In this document: piece by piece, positions 8,425 to 19,120 of the stretch
How positions within the stretch are numbered: the stretch's first letter is position 1
How the letters are laid out: each line of letters starts with the position of its first letter
DNA from: Bradyrhizobium diazoefficiens
GTDB lineage: Bacteria > Pseudomonadota > Alphaproteobacteria > Rhizobiales > Xanthobacteraceae
Assembly: GCF_016612535.1 (NCBI RefSeq)
Contig: NZ_JAENXS010000001.1
Coordinates: forward strand, 310,001-374,000
Direction of reading: 5' to 3'
DNA: 64,000 bases
Made by a program: the position numbers and the translations under genes
Notes under the pieces: generated by a model
What the model was told of the DNA's origin: nothing
The model's database searches: none
What the model saw: only the letters and a program-made list of their open reading frames with translations

Positions 8425-9750
8425 ATGAGGCCGTTTGGGTTCTTCCACCTCAAGGGCATCGGCGGGCAGATTGCCGCGCTGGTGCTGGCCTCGACGGTCG
8501 CGCTGCATCTCGTCGTCACCACCGCCTTCCTGATCAACCGGCCCGACCGCCCGGACGCGCCGCCGGACGGCGCGCCCCAATTGATGGATGCAGCGCTGCT
8601 GCTCGGCTCGGCCGAGCCGGATGACCGGCCGCGCCTCACCGCAGATCTCGCGCGCGCCTTCCCGAAGCTCAACCTCGAGACATCAGCACCGGGCACGGCG
8701 ACGGTGATTGAGGACAGCGAAAGCCAGCACCTGCACGGGCTCCGCCGCCATCTCGGCCGCGGCTACAAGGTGGTGCAGCTCGCGCCCGAGGGCGGCGTAC
8801 ATCGCATCGGCGTGCAATTGCCCGACGGCACCGTGATCGCGGGCCATGTCGAGAACGGCCCGCGGCCGTGGTTCTGGGGCGGGCCGTGGCTCATCACGCT
8901 GATGACGGCCTTCATCTGTATCAGCGTGCTCGGCGTGTGGGCGGCGCGCGCGCTGGCGACGCCATTGTCGGCCTTTGCCAAGGCCGCCGAGAATTTCAGC
9001 CTGGACGGCACCGCCGAGCCGCTGCCCGAGCGCGGACCGGAGGAGATCCGCCTGGTCGCGCGTGCGCTCAACCGCATGCATGAGCGGATCGCCGGCCTGA
9101 TGTCGGATCGCACCCGCATGCTGGCGGCGATCAGCCACGATCTGCGCACCCCGATCACGCGACTGCGCCTGCGCGCCGAGTTCATCGAGGACGAGGGCAA
9201 CCGCAAGCGCATGCTGATCGACCTCGACCAGATGCGCTCGATGCTGGAAAGCGTGCTGTCGCTGTTGCGCAACGACCGCAAGGTCGAGGCGGTGACGCTG
9301 GTCGACATCGCGAGCACGCTGCAGCTCATCGCCGACCAGTTCGGCGACATGGGCCATGTCGTGCATTACGAGGGACCGCTGTCGGCGACCGCCGCCGCCC
9401 GTCCCGACGATCTGCATCGCGGCGTCACCAATCTGGTCGAGAACGCGGTGCGCTTCGGCGCCGAGGTGACGATCCGCCTCGATGTCTCCGGCACCAAGCT
9501 CGTCATCGACGTCGAGGACGACGGCCCCGGCATTTCGGATGCGCGCAAGCAGGAGATGCTGGAGCCGTTCGTGCGCGGCGACGACGCGCGCACCATGGAC
9601 GATTCCACCGGCTTCGGCCTCGGCCTGTCGATCGCGCGCGCGATCGCGCTCGCCCATGGCGGCGAGTTGTCGCTGCACGACCGCCAGCCGCACGGGCTGA
9701 TCGTGCGGATGCAATTGCCGGTGTGGCAGCAGCCGCGGCTGGCGGCTTAA
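8425..9750 (+). CDS. EnvZ-like sensor histidine kinase
   Basis: Membrane sensor of 441 residues. A first helix (about residues 12-35), a periplasmic region of about 115 residues, a second helix (about 150-175), a HAMP segment, the H-box AAISHDLRTPITRLRLRAEF (His near 238), N-box LVENAVRFG, G1 DVEDDGPGIS and G2 GFGLGLSIARAIA are all present, so autokinase activity is expected. It phosphorylates the regulator encoded immediately upstream. The signal sensed is unknown. Its TAA lies in a palindrome shared with the stop codon of the convergent gene. Confidence 0.95.
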   Translation: MRPFGFFHLKGIGGQIAALVLASTVALHLVVTTAFLINRPDRPDAPPDGAPQLMDAALLLGSAEPDDRPRLTADLARAFPKLNLETSAPGTATVIEDSESQHLHGLRRHLGRGYKVVQLAPEGGVHRIGVQLPDGTVIAGHVENGPRPWFWGGPWLITLMTAFICISVLGVWAARALATPLSAFAKAAENFSLDGTAEPLPERGPEEIRLVARALNRMHERIAGLMSDRTRMLAAISHDLRTPITRLRLRAEFIEDEGNRKRMLIDLDQMRSMLESVLSLLRNDRKVEAVTLVDIASTLQLIADQFGDMGHVVHYEGPLSATAAARPDDLHRGVTNLVENAVRFGAEVTIRLDVSGTKLVIDVEDDGPGISDARKQEMLEPFVRGDDARTMDDSTGFGLGLSIARAIALAHGGELSLHDRQPHGLIVRMQLPVWQQPRLAA

Positions 9751-9759
9751 GCCGCCAGC
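9738..9759. terminator. Perfect 22-bp palindrome spanning two overlapping stop codons
   Basis: The 22 bases from 9738 to 9759 are self-complementary around the centre TT|AA. The kinase stop (TAA, 9748-9750) and the stop of the convergent zinc-ribbon gene (9749-9747 on the minus strand) overlap inside it. It could act as a two-way transcript end or as mRNA 3' protection. There is no T tract. Confidence 0.5.
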
Positions 9760-9953
9760 GCGATAGCCGCCTCGTCGAAGATCGCCACCGCCTCGAAGCG
9801 ATAGCCGCAGGCGCGGCAATTCCAGAGATAAGAGATGCGTCCCTCGCCCGGCTCGATCCAGTCCGGCCGTTGGATCGGCGTGCCGCATTGGGCACAGGGG
9901 TTCTGTCTGGGGATGTCGCCGGTGTGTGCTGCCGCCGTGTTGGCTTTTGTCAT
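9747..9953 (-). CDS. Small zinc-ribbon protein
   Basis: 68 residues from an ATG at 9953 that has GGAGAGG just upstream. Two CxxC knuckles, CAQCGTP and CRACGYRF, about 27 residues apart, form a probable zinc ribbon. A Trp/Tyr-rich segment between them (GRISYLWNC) suggests a compact fold, and the C-terminus is an Ala-rich helix. No enzymatic motif is visible; a DNA- or protein-binding role is possible. It is convergent with the histidine kinase and overlaps its stop codon. Confidence 0.75.
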   Translation of the reverse strand: MTKANTAAAHTGDIPRQNPCAQCGTPIQRPDWIEPGEGRISYLWNCRACGYRFEAVAIFDEAAIALAA

Positions 9954-10191
9954 GGCACCTCTCCCGATTCGCAACGGCTTTCATACTCGCTTTCGCCGAG
10001 CAGCGCGAATAGACAGGCGTGCTGTCGCGAGCGGGTTCGTTCGCCCGAGGGATCCCTGCGCCAGCATTGAGTCATCACGACGGCTCGGGGCCCGCGAAAT
10101 CGCCGACGGCGGCGTTTGGTCACATCATCGCCGCGTTCGGGAGGCCTAACGGCAGCTTGGCGCGAGCCATTCAGGCAATCCGGGGTATCTG

Positions 10192-10731
10192 ATGAAAATT
10201 TTGCGCGTCGCCGCGCTGCTCGCGGCCGGACTGGTGTCGTCGCAGGCCGCCTTCGCGGGTGAGGCCGAATATGCCGAGATGGTCGCGGCCCACGCGCGCG
10301 CCAACGGCGTGCCGGAAGCGCTGGTGCATCGCGTCATCATGCGCGAAAGCCGCTATCAACCCGGCCTGGTCGGCCATGGCGGCACCATCGGGCTGATGCA
10401 GATCAAGCTCGCGACCGCCCGCGGCCTCGGCTACACCGGCGATGCCGCCGGCCTGCGCGATCCCGACACCAATCTCACTTATGCGGTGAAGTACCTCGCC
10501 GGCGCCTATCACGCGGCGAACGGCGACCACGCCCGAGCCATTCGTTATTTCGCGGGCGGCTATTACTACGTTGCAAAGCAGCAGCGCCAGCAAGCCGTGC
10601 GAGAGGCGAGCTTCGAGACCCAACTGGAGCCGAACGGCAATCCGCAGCCGATGTTCGGCCCTCTGCCGCATCGCAAGCTGGCGCAGCGCATCCGCAACGC
10701 GCGGGCGCAGGTTCCCGGGAACATGCGTTGA
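10192..10731 (+). CDS. Lytic transglycosylase, SLT family
   Basis: 179-residue exported enzyme expected to cleave the glycan strands of peptidoglycan. A signal peptide (about residues 1-22) precedes a compact SLT domain with the catalytic Glu in VIMRESRYQP (near residue 50), the GLMQIKLATARGLGY motif and NLTYAVKYLAGAYHAANG. The C-terminal YFAGGYYYVAK fits the family. The domain covers nearly the whole protein, as in the small EtgA/IagB-like enzymes. It ends 33 bases before the TPP riboswitch and is probably not in the thiamine operon. Confidence 0.9.
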   Translation: MKILRVAALLAAGLVSSQAAFAGEAEYAEMVAAHARANGVPEALVHRVIMRESRYQPGLVGHGGTIGLMQIKLATARGLGYTGDAAGLRDPDTNLTYAVKYLAGAYHAANGDHARAIRYFAGGYYYVAKQQRQQAVREASFETQLEPNGNPQPMFGPLPHRKLAQRIRNARAQVPGNMR

Positions 10732-10763
10732 CACAGGCCGCGACTGGCCTACATTAGAGCCGT

Positions 10764-10880
10764 TCCGAGGGGTGCTCCGAGGAGGAGCTGAGATACCGCT
10801 AAATGGGCAATCCCGAAGATGGGAACGCCCAGGACCGCGGTGACCCTTTGAACCTGATCCGGGTCATGCCGGCGAAGGGA
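10764..10880 (+). ncRNA. TPP riboswitch (THI element)
   Basis: Both conserved halves of the TPP aptamer are visible: GGGGTGC followed by CTGAGA (10788-10793), and ACCCTTTGAACCTGATC (10843-10859) leading to the closing GAAGGGA (10874-10880). Between them lies an extra GC-rich hairpin (about 10804-10831), the variable P3a arm. The thiO ATG at 10886 is only five bases after the aptamer, so the closing stem overlaps the ribosome binding site. Control is therefore most likely of translation initiation when thiamine pyrophosphate is bound. Confidence 0.96.
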
Positions 10881-10885
10881 CAGGG

Positions 10886-11911
10886 ATGTTGCAGACGACC
10901 AAGCGACCGGATTCCACGGTATCCATCATCGGTGCAGGCATAGCCGGAGCCTGGCAGGCGCTGTTGTTCGCGCAGGCCGGCCATGCCGTGACCTTACACG
11001 AGCGCAGTGACGCAGGCATGACCGACGCCACCAGCCACTGGGCCGGCGGCATGCTCGCGCCGTATTGCGAGGCGGAGGTCGCCGAACCCATCATCTCCAG
11101 GCTCGGCCTGCGCTCGCTCGACATCTGGCGGCGCGAATTGCCGGACACGCCCTTCAACGGCTCGCTGGTCGTGGCGCATCCGCGCGAGCGCAACGATTTC
11201 GAGCGCTTTGCGCGGATGACAGAAGGCCATCGCCGGCTCGATGCGAGCGGCCTCGCCGCGCTCGAGCCGTCGCTGGAAGGCCGCTTCCGCGATGCGCTGT
11301 TCTTCCCGACCGAGGGCCATGTCGAGCCGCGCCGCGTGCTGCCGAAGCTGCACGCGCGCATCGTTGCCGCCGGCGGCACCATCAAGTTCGGAAGCGACGT
11401 CAGCGCCGCCGATCTCGCAAACCTTAATCCTAAAGGCATCGTGATCGACTGCCGCGGCCTTGGCGCGCGCGACGAACAGCCGGAGCTGCGCGGCGTCAAG
11501 GGCGAGATGATCCTGATCGAGAGCGACGAGGTGCAGCTGGCGCGCCCGGTGCGGCTGATCCATCCGCGCTGGCCGCTCTACGTGATCCCGCGCGAGGACA
11601 ATCTGTTCATGCTGGGCGCCACCTCGATCGAGGCCGAGGACACCGGCGTCAGCGTCCGCTCCGCACTGGAGCTGCTGGGCGCGGCCTATGCCGTGCATCC
11701 TGCCTTTGGCGAGGCCCGCATCGTCGAATTCGGCTCGGGTCTCCGTCCGGCCTTCCCCGACAATCTGCCCCGCATCGGCGTGCGTGGCGGCAAGATCAGC
11801 GTCAACGGACTCTACCGCCACGGTTTCCTGCTCGCGCCGGCGCTCGCCGAGCTGACGCTCAATTACGTCGAGCGCGGCCAGATCGACAATGAGGTGATGC
11901 AATGCGTGTGA
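10886..11911 (+). CDS. thiO: Glycine oxidase ThiO
   Basis: FAD enzyme of 341 residues that oxidises glycine to the imine used in thiazole formation. The Rossmann motif IIGAGIAGAWQALLFAQAGH is at about residues 13-32, followed by the Glu-containing strand; TSHWAGGMLAPYCEAEV and the C-terminal FSGLRPAFPDNLPRIG-like region (GSGLRPAFPDNLPRIG) match the DAO/ThiO family. It is the first gene of the thiamine operon, directly under the TPP riboswitch, and overlaps thiS by 10 bases. ThiO replaces the ThiH route used by anaerobes, which fits an aerobic organism. Confidence 0.94.
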   Translation: MLQTTKRPDSTVSIIGAGIAGAWQALLFAQAGHAVTLHERSDAGMTDATSHWAGGMLAPYCEAEVAEPIISRLGLRSLDIWRRELPDTPFNGSLVVAHPRERNDFERFARMTEGHRRLDASGLAALEPSLEGRFRDALFFPTEGHVEPRRVLPKLHARIVAAGGTIKFGSDVSAADLANLNPKGIVIDCRGLGARDEQPELRGVKGEMILIESDEVQLARPVRLIHPRWPLYVIPREDNLFMLGATSIEAEDTGVSVRSALELLGAAYAVHPAFGEARIVEFGSGLRPAFPDNLPRIGVRGGKISVNGLYRHGFLLAPALAELTLNYVERGQIDNEVMQCV

Positions 11912-12099
11912 TCGTCAATGGCGAGCAGCGCGAAATCAGCTCAGCGAGTGTGGACGCACTGCTCAGCGAGCTCGACTACGAGGGCACCCATTTCGCGATC
12001 GCGCTGAATTACGACGTCGTTCCGAAAAGCCGCTGGTCCGAGACCGCGCTCAAGGCCGGCGACGAGATCGAGATCATCACGCCGCGGCAGGGAGGGTGA
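11902..12099 (+). CDS. thiS: Sulfur carrier protein ThiS
   Basis: 65-residue ubiquitin-like carrier (MRVIVNGEQREISSASVDAL...) ending in the required Gly-Gly, where sulfur is attached as a thiocarboxylate before transfer to ThiG. EIITPRQGG is the typical tail. It overlaps the end of thiO by 10 bases, so the two are translationally coupled. ThiF, which adenylates ThiS, is not in the window. Confidence 0.95.
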   Translation: MRVIVNGEQREISSASVDALLSELDYEGTHFAIALNYDVVPKSRWSETALKAGDEIEIITPRQGG

Positions 12100-12127
12100 G
12101 GATGTTGCAGGCAAGCTCTCTCCACGA

Positions 12128-12244
12128 GTCGTCCCGGCGAAGGCCGGGACCCATACCGCGTGATCTCGCTTGGGGCGCGCGGAGAAAGACCGACCGTCAC
12201 AACGCAAGCCTGTGGTTATGGGTCCCGGCCTTCGCCGGGACGAC
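12128..12244. repeat. Palindromic intergenic repeat, CCGGGAC family (copy 1)
   Basis: GTCCCGGCGAAGGCCGGGAC at the left end is answered by its complement at 12219-12240, so the transcript can fold into a long hairpin; the arms also fold individually. A second, diverged copy with the same CCATACCGCGTGATCT core lies at 43697-43813. This copy occupies the 172-base gap between thiS and thiG, inside the operon. Confidence 0.85.
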
Positions 12245-12271
12245 GGCATTGATTGAGGAGACACCTCCCAC

Positions 12272-13054
12272 ATGGTGACCTTCTACGGCAAAACCTTCGC
12301 CTCCCGCCTGCTGATCGGCAGCGCGCTCTATCCCTCGCCTGCGATCATGCAAGGCGCGATCCGCGCCTCCGGCGCGAACATCGTCACCGTCTCGCTCCGC
12401 CGTGAATCCGCCGGTGGCAAGACCGGTGACGCCTTCTGGAATCTGATCCGCGAGCTCGACGTCACCGTGCTGCCGAACACCGCCGGCTGCCGCAGCGTGC
12501 GCGAAGCCGTGACCACCGCAAAGCTCGCGCGCGAATTGTTCGGCACATCCTGGATCAAGCTCGAAGTCATCGCCGACAACGACACGCTGCAGCCCGACGT
12601 CGTCGGCCTGGTCGAGGCCGCCGCGATCCTGATCAAGGACGGTTTTGAGGTATTCCCCTATTGCACCGAGGACCTCTCGGTCGCCAACCGCCTGGTCGAC
12701 GCCGGCTGCAAGGTGGTGATGCCGTGGGCCGCTCCGATCGGCAGCGCGAAGGGTATCACCAATCGCGATGCGCTGAAGCTGATGCGCGAACGCCTGCCCG
12801 ACGTCACGCTGGTGGTCGATGCCGGCATCGGCGCACCCTCGCATGCGGCCGAGGCGCTCGAACTCGGCTACGATGCCGTGCTGCTCAACACGGCCATCGC
12901 CAAGGCCGCCGATCCCGTCGCCATGGCCAACGCCTTCCGCCTCGGCTGTGATGCCGGCCGCACCGCTTACGAAGCCGGGCTGATGAACGCCCGCGATTTC
13001 GCCTGCCCCTCCACCCCTGTCGTTGGGACCCCGTTCTGGCATGCCGTATCCTGA
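12272..13054 (+). CDS. thiG: Thiazole synthase ThiG
   Basis: 260-residue TIM-barrel enzyme that joins deoxyxylulose phosphate, the imine from ThiO and sulfur from ThiS into the thiazole phosphate. Diagnostic segments are [72 protein letters not shown] (Schiff-base region upstream), [30 protein letters not shown]. The ATG follows GAGGAGAC. It overlaps thiE by 14 bases. Confidence 0.96.
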   Translation: MVTFYGKTFASRLLIGSALYPSPAIMQGAIRASGANIVTVSLRRESAGGKTGDAFWNLIRELDVTVLPNTAGCRSVREAVTTAKLARELFGTSWIKLEVIADNDTLQPDVVGLVEAAAILIKDGFEVFPYCTEDLSVANRLVDAGCKVVMPWAAPIGSAKGITNRDALKLMRERLPDVTLVVDAGIGAPSHAAEALELGYDAVLLNTAIAKAADPVAMANAFRLGCDAGRTAYEAGLMNARDFACPSTPVVGTPFWHAVS

Positions 13055-13649
13055 TCGATTCTACCCCGTCGTCGACAGCCTCGCCTGGGTCGAGCGCCTG
13101 ACCAAGCTCGGCGTTGGCACGATCCAGCTGCGCGCAAAAGATTTGAACGACGGCGACGCGCTCCAGATCGTCACCGACGCGCTGGCGATCACCAAGGGCA
13201 CGCAGGCCAAGCTGGTCGTGAACGACTATTGGCGCGCGGCGATCGTCGCCGGGGCGAAGTACCTGCATCTCGGCCAGGAGGATCTGGCGGACGCGGATTT
13301 GACAGCCATCCGCGAGGCCGGCCTGTCGCTCGGCATCTCCACCCATGACGAAGAAGAGCTTGCGACTGCGCTCGCCGCAAAACCCGACTACGTCGCGCTC
13401 GGCCCGATCTTCTTCACCACGCTGAAGTCGATGCGCTTCGAACCGCAAGGCATTCCCAAAATCACGGAGTGGAAGAAGCGCGTCGGCGCGATCCCGCTGG
13501 TCGCGATCGGCGGCATCAAGTTCGAACACGCCGCGGAGATCTTTGCCGCCGGCGCGGATTCCATCGCCGTGGTGTCCGACGTTACTCAAAATGCCGACCC
13601 GGATGCGCGGGTCAAACAATGGCTCGGCCAGTCGAAGGAGGCGGCGTGA
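13041..13649 (+). CDS. thiE: Thiamine phosphate synthase ThiE
   Basis: 202-residue TIM-barrel enzyme that couples the pyrimidine and thiazole halves into thiamine phosphate. Seen: [67 protein letters not shown], and the phosphate loop PLVAIGGI. I place the start at the ATG at 13041, within the end of thiG; an earlier in-frame GTG would add only six residues. ThiE here is somewhat short at the N-terminus compared with E. coli. thiD and thiF are not in the operon. Confidence 0.93.
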   Translation: MPYPDRFYPVVDSLAWVERLTKLGVGTIQLRAKDLNDGDALQIVTDALAITKGTQAKLVVNDYWRAAIVAGAKYLHLGQEDLADADLTAIREAGLSLGISTHDEEELATALAAKPDYVALGPIFFTTLKSMRFEPQGIPKITEWKKRVGAIPLVAIGGIKFEHAAEIFAAGADSIAVVSDVTQNADPDARVKQWLGQSKEAA

Positions 13650-13676
13650 CACACACTCTCTCCACTCGTCATTGCG

Positions 13677-15713
<2,037 letters not shown>

Positions 15714-15740
15714 AGAGGGAGCTGTACTCATCCGACGATG

Positions 15741-15774
15741 AAAGAGGCCGGGCAATAGCCCGGCCTCTTTTTTA
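15741..15774 (+). terminator. Intrinsic terminator of the thiamine operon
   Basis: A 13-bp perfect stem (15741-15753 with 15758-15770), loop AATA, runs into six T residues. It starts 28 bases after the thiC stop. Confidence 0.93.
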
Positions 15775-15974
15775 CTTCTCATATTCTTGTGGGACTATTT
15801 CCAACAAGAAAGCGCCAACTTATCCAAATGACTCACATCCCAAGGCTGATGCAGCAGTACTAGGCACGCTGAGTTAGTCAATCGATCGCCACGTTTGCTA
15901 TTCTAGCAGCCTGATTCGCAAAGCCATTCACACGAAACATCTTAAGCGTCCGACGGCGTCTAAGGAGCGCTCTC

Positions 15975-16697
15975 ATGTTCAACATCAAGATTACGCTGGG
16001 AGAAGGACTAGCTGCCACTACACTCGGATATGTATTGGCCGTCGCATCTTTCAACGCAGGCTACTTTGATCTCGTACCAAGTCGCTTCGTGGAGCTATTC
16101 TCTTTCTCGGATTTGGTGAACGCTAACATTCCGATATTGCAATACGTTATCGGCGTCTACACAACCTATTGCGTCCTGTCCCTCATGTTTTCAATCCCAA
16201 AACATTTTCTCTCGAAGGGATTGGACAAGCTTGTTGCAGTAGCTCCTTTGCCCGCTTGGAGCGTCGACTTGCTCCCCTTGGTAGCACTCGCCCTTTTTGC
16301 CGCAACGGCGATACTGAACGATATCCATCTCAACGCGATAAATAACGAGATCTTCACTATCGAGTTCTTGCCGTGGGCTATCCTATTTTGGTTCATCTTC
16401 GATTTCACTTTGTCGAGTTATCGAAGACACCAAATGGACCAGAAGAGTTTTCTTATCGCCGTAATTATAAACGCTGTGATATTCTGCCATATCTCCGGAA
16501 AGATGTGGCTCAAGTACGAAATTCGAAACCACGAAGGCATTCAGGCCATGTATCTTCAGTCGGGTGAATGCCTCAGCCGTAAGCTTTTGCGCTCTACGGG
16601 AAATGGCATGCTACTCTATAGTTTCGATCTTAAGCAGTTCGAGTTTCGTGATCGAAGTTCAATACGAACTATCTACGGCGGCGCCGGATGTACTTAG
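15975..16697 (+). CDS. Unknown multi-spanning membrane protein
   Basis: 240 residues from an ATG with TAAGGAGCG upstream. Four or five hydrophobic helices are visible (about residues 12-30, 50-75, 92-115, 125-145 and 160-175), followed by a hydrophilic C-terminal tail of about 65 residues with two Cys (GECLSR, GAGCT). I recognise no family. Codon use and base composition are plainly more AT-rich than the surrounding genes, which suggests recent acquisition. It converges with the HNH gene at 16898 and stands alone otherwise. Confidence 0.72.
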   Translation: MFNIKITLGEGLAATTLGYVLAVASFNAGYFDLVPSRFVELFSFSDLVNANIPILQYVIGVYTTYCVLSLMFSIPKHFLSKGLDKLVAVAPLPAWSVDLLPLVALALFAATAILNDIHLNAINNEIFTIEFLPWAILFWFIFDFTLSSYRRHQMDQKSFLIAVIINAVIFCHISGKMWLKYEIRNHEGIQAMYLQSGECLSRKLLRSTGNGMLLYSFDLKQFEFRDRSSIRTIYGGAGCT

Positions 16698-16699
16698 CC

Positions 16700-16775
16700 C
16701 GTAGGTTGGGTTACGCCTTGCGCCGTCGAGTGTTGAACGACCACACTTGTGAGCGGCTAACCAACCTTACGCTGC
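16700..16775. repeat. Degenerate copy of the GTAGGGTGGGTTA repeat family
   Basis: CGTAGGTTGGGTTACGCC at the left and GGCTAACCAACCTTACG at the right form an imperfect inverted repeat related to the copies at 19023, 20346, 22225, 45622 and 50101. It again lies between two convergent genes. Confidence 0.6.
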
Positions 16776-16897
16776 CAGTTCAGCGAAGCCAGTTCACGCG
16801 CGAGATTGTCTCCCGCGTGCTGGTCATATTTCGCGGCGAAGCAGGCGTCGGAGTAGATGAGGTCGCAGCATCCGAGGTCTTTACCTACCCTCGCACC

Positions 16898-17737
16898 TCA
16901 TGACAGCCACGAAAATAAGCGCGACGAAAATTCGGACAAACGTTCCAAGATAGATGGAGCAAACCGACCCGCCACCCTCCACTTTGTCCGCCAAAGGGGT
17001 AGATTGATCTCGCCCATCCCCAGGGCTTCAACCATGTCTTCAACAGTTCTCGACAAATCTTCCATAACCCCGTGAGCGGTTAGAATATGTATCATCGTGC
17101 CGCCGCTCCCCGGACCGGCCGGCTCACTGACAGATCGGTGCCACAAATAACGCGAAGCAACATAGTCGTTGAAGTATTTGCCGGCACCATCTGGTCCAAA
17201 ATGATCCGGAGGATACCACGCGGATAGATGAAGCAGGACCCGTTCCAGGATATCGATGATTTCCAAGGCCGCACCACGCATTTGGCCAGTAACGCCAGAG
17301 TCCCAGTCATTACGCGCTCGGTCATGAGCAACCTTGCGCAAGCTTGGGAGGTGCTCGATATATGCGATTAACTGCGTGTCGGACGGACGATTCCATTCAG
17401 CGCTCAAATCGGGCTTCATCGTTCGCGACATCGAAGCAATGGCGATATTGTCAGCCCTCGCGCGGCGGTCCGCCACTCTCGCTATCCAATCGACGCGATA
17501 CTTTTCTACTTCGGCCGCGAGCAACGTTCTTCCAAACCCACCTCGAACTTGAGTCCGATCGTGGTCGTCGAAACAAAGTACTGCAAGATTATTCACAAAA
17601 TGGTTGGTTGGATTGCCATCAATATGATGAATTTGGATCCGCTTACCTGGCTCGCGGCAGATACAACAGGTATGATCTTGCAAAAATAATACTTCGGCGC
17701 TCACGTCCTCGGGCACAGATGTTCGTTCTTTTGGCAT
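16898..17737 (-). CDS. HNH endonuclease domain protein
   Basis: 279 residues from the ATG at 17737 (the frame continues upstream only to a TTG). Near the N-terminus, CCICREPGKRIQIHHIDGNP followed by NNLAVLCFDDHD is an HNH nuclease core with a CxxC zinc pair, the HH catalytic pair and the conserved Asn and His. The remaining 200 residues are largely helical with no recognised domain (PSLRKVAHDRARNDW, AALEIIDILERVLLHLSAWY). Fusions of this kind are found in mobile elements and defence loci, but the target is unknown. Composition is more AT-rich than the neighbours. Confidence 0.82.
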   Translation of the reverse strand: MPKERTSVPEDVSAEVLFLQDHTCCICREPGKRIQIHHIDGNPTNHFVNNLAVLCFDDHDRTQVRGGFGRTLLAAEVEKYRVDWIARVADRRARADNIAIASMSRTMKPDLSAEWNRPSDTQLIAYIEHLPSLRKVAHDRARNDWDSGVTGQMRGAALEIIDILERVLLHLSAWYPPDHFGPDGAGKYFNDYVASRYLWHRSVSEPAGPGSGGTMIHILTAHGVMEDLSRTVEDMVEALGMGEINLPLWRTKWRVAGRFAPSILERLSEFSSRLFSWLS

Positions 17738-17893
17738 GTGTCCATGTCGCGCGGATTGCAGTGGTCGCTGCCTCGCAGGCTGATTCGCTTGATCAGTGGC
17801 GGATGGTAACCCACCGATCTCCGTCGGCAAGCGTAATCCGGATGAAGCAAAGCAACATCCGATTGACAGTTGACCCGCGCGCCGCTGACGCTA

Positions 17894-18451
17894 ATGCGAG
17901 CCACAACACTAGAGTTAGTCGATTTGCCTGCACCCGCCCCTCACCGCCTTCCCGACCAACTCCGTCCCAACCTCCGCCTCGTCTTCGTCGGCACCGCCGC
18001 CAGCACGCGCTCGGCCGAACTCGGTCACTACTACGCCCATCCCGGCAACCGCTTTTGGCGTGCGATCCATGAGGCCGGCATCACGCCGCGGCGCTATCAG
18101 CCGGGCGAGTTCGCCGCGCTGATCGAGCTCGGGATCGGCTTCACCGATCTCTCCAAATCGGGCGCCGGGATGGATCACCAGATCGCGGCTGAGACGATCG
18201 ACGTGCCCGGCTTCAGGGCCAAGATCGAAAAGTATCGACCGCGAACGATTGCGTTCACGAGCAAGAAGGCGGCGAGCTTGTTTTATGGCAGGCCATCGAA
18301 CGGGATTTCGCTGGGGCGGCAGATGCGCGACGAAGGCCCAGCCGAGATATTCGTGCTACCGTCGCCGTCCGGTGCCGCTTCCGGTCACTGGACGCTGGAG
18401 CCGTGGCGCGAACTCGCGGCCTGGATCAAGAGCGATACTCATGCGGTTTGA
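17894..18451 (+). CDS. mug: G/U mismatch-specific DNA glycosylase
   Basis: 185 residues of the MUG/TDG branch of uracil-DNA glycosylases, which removes U or T opposite G. Motif 1 is VGTAASTRSAELGHYYAHPG (about residues 35-54) with the conserved Asn following in GNRFW, and motif 2 is LPSPSGAASGHW near residue 155. The frame opens at a TTG at 17870, but I prefer the ATG at 17894. The stop codon overlaps the start of the next gene by 11 bases. Confidence 0.88.
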   Translation: MRATTLELVDLPAPAPHRLPDQLRPNLRLVFVGTAASTRSAELGHYYAHPGNRFWRAIHEAGITPRRYQPGEFAALIELGIGFTDLSKSGAGMDHQIAAETIDVPGFRAKIEKYRPRTIAFTSKKAASLFYGRPSNGISLGRQMRDEGPAEIFVLPSPSGAASGHWTLEPWRELAAWIKSDTHAV

Positions 18452-19013
18452 GATTCTGCCCGGTCTGCCGCCATATGGTCCCATGGCTGTGAACTTCAGT
18501 GTTCACGGCCCGCGCGAGCACCGGGAAGGACTGGTCGTCCGCTTCTATCCAAAGAACTCCGAGCCGTGGGTCGGGAATTTCGTCGGCGGGATGTCTGCCT
18601 GCAATGCCGTCCTCGATTATCCTGGTGGGGATTATGTCATCGTCGTCGCGCAAGGTGATGCCTGCATTCTCGATCCCGAGCGCCGTATCGTGCTCGATCG
18701 TATCGCGGGCGATATCAAACAGGTTATTTCGGTTTCGTCGCTTGGGTCCGTCGTATTTCAGCGCTTGACCGACTTCATCGCGATACGGGATGACAACTCC
18801 GGATGGCACAGCCCACGCATTTCCTGGGACGGCTTTCGCAACATTGAAGTCCACGAAGCGACGCTTTTGGGCGAAGCATACACTCCGAACGGCAACTATT
18901 GGGCGCCGTTCCAACTCGACCTTTTGACAGGTCACTGCACTGATGGAATATACGAGAAGGAAATGAGCGAAGCAGGGCTAATTGCGCGCGACGCCGATCG
19001 ACCCCTCAATTAG
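18441..19013 (+). CDS. Unknown protein
   Basis: 190 residues from the ATG at 18441 inside the end of the glycosylase gene. No signal peptide or membrane helix. The order of strands (DYVIVVAQGDACILDPERRI, NYWAPFQLDLLTGHCTDG) suggests an all-beta fold resembling immunity or SMI1-neighbour proteins of unknown function. I recognise no family. The overlap suggests cotranscription with mug, but no functional link follows. Confidence 0.75.
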   Translation: MRFEILPGLPPYGPMAVNFSVHGPREHREGLVVRFYPKNSEPWVGNFVGGMSACNAVLDYPGGDYVIVVAQGDACILDPERRIVLDRIAGDIKQVISVSSLGSVVFQRLTDFIAIRDDNSGWHSPRISWDGFRNIEVHEATLLGEAYTPNGNYWAPFQLDLLTGHCTDGIYEKEMSEAGLIARDADRPLN

Positions 19014-19022
19014 CTCGTAGCT

Positions 19023-19111
19023 CGTAGGGTGGATTAGCGAAGCGTAATCCACCAGGTTCGTCCGGCAATCGCGGAAGCATGGTGGGTTACGCATCGCTAA
19101 CCCACCCTACG
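19023..19111. repeat. GTAGGGTGGGTTA palindromic repeat (copy)
   Basis: CGTAGGGTGGATTAGC at the left and GCTAACCCACCCTACG at the right form an inverted repeat with a second inner pair. It fills nearly the whole 107-base gap between two convergent stop codons (19013 and 19121). Confidence 0.88.
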
Positions 19112-19120
19112 AGAGCGCTC

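Noticed and set aside
7474..8580. Upstream extension of the Ser-rich protein to about 550 residues
   Set aside because: The extra part is antisense to the response regulator. The ATG at 7473 starts a sensible protein.
12096..12278. Small frame between thiS and thiG
   Set aside because: Its codons are the palindromic repeat; thiG starts at 12272 with its own ribosome binding site.
16898..17830. Longer HNH protein starting at 17830
   Set aside because: That start is a TTG without ribosome binding site; the added residues are Pro/Gln-rich. The ATG at 17737 is preferred.
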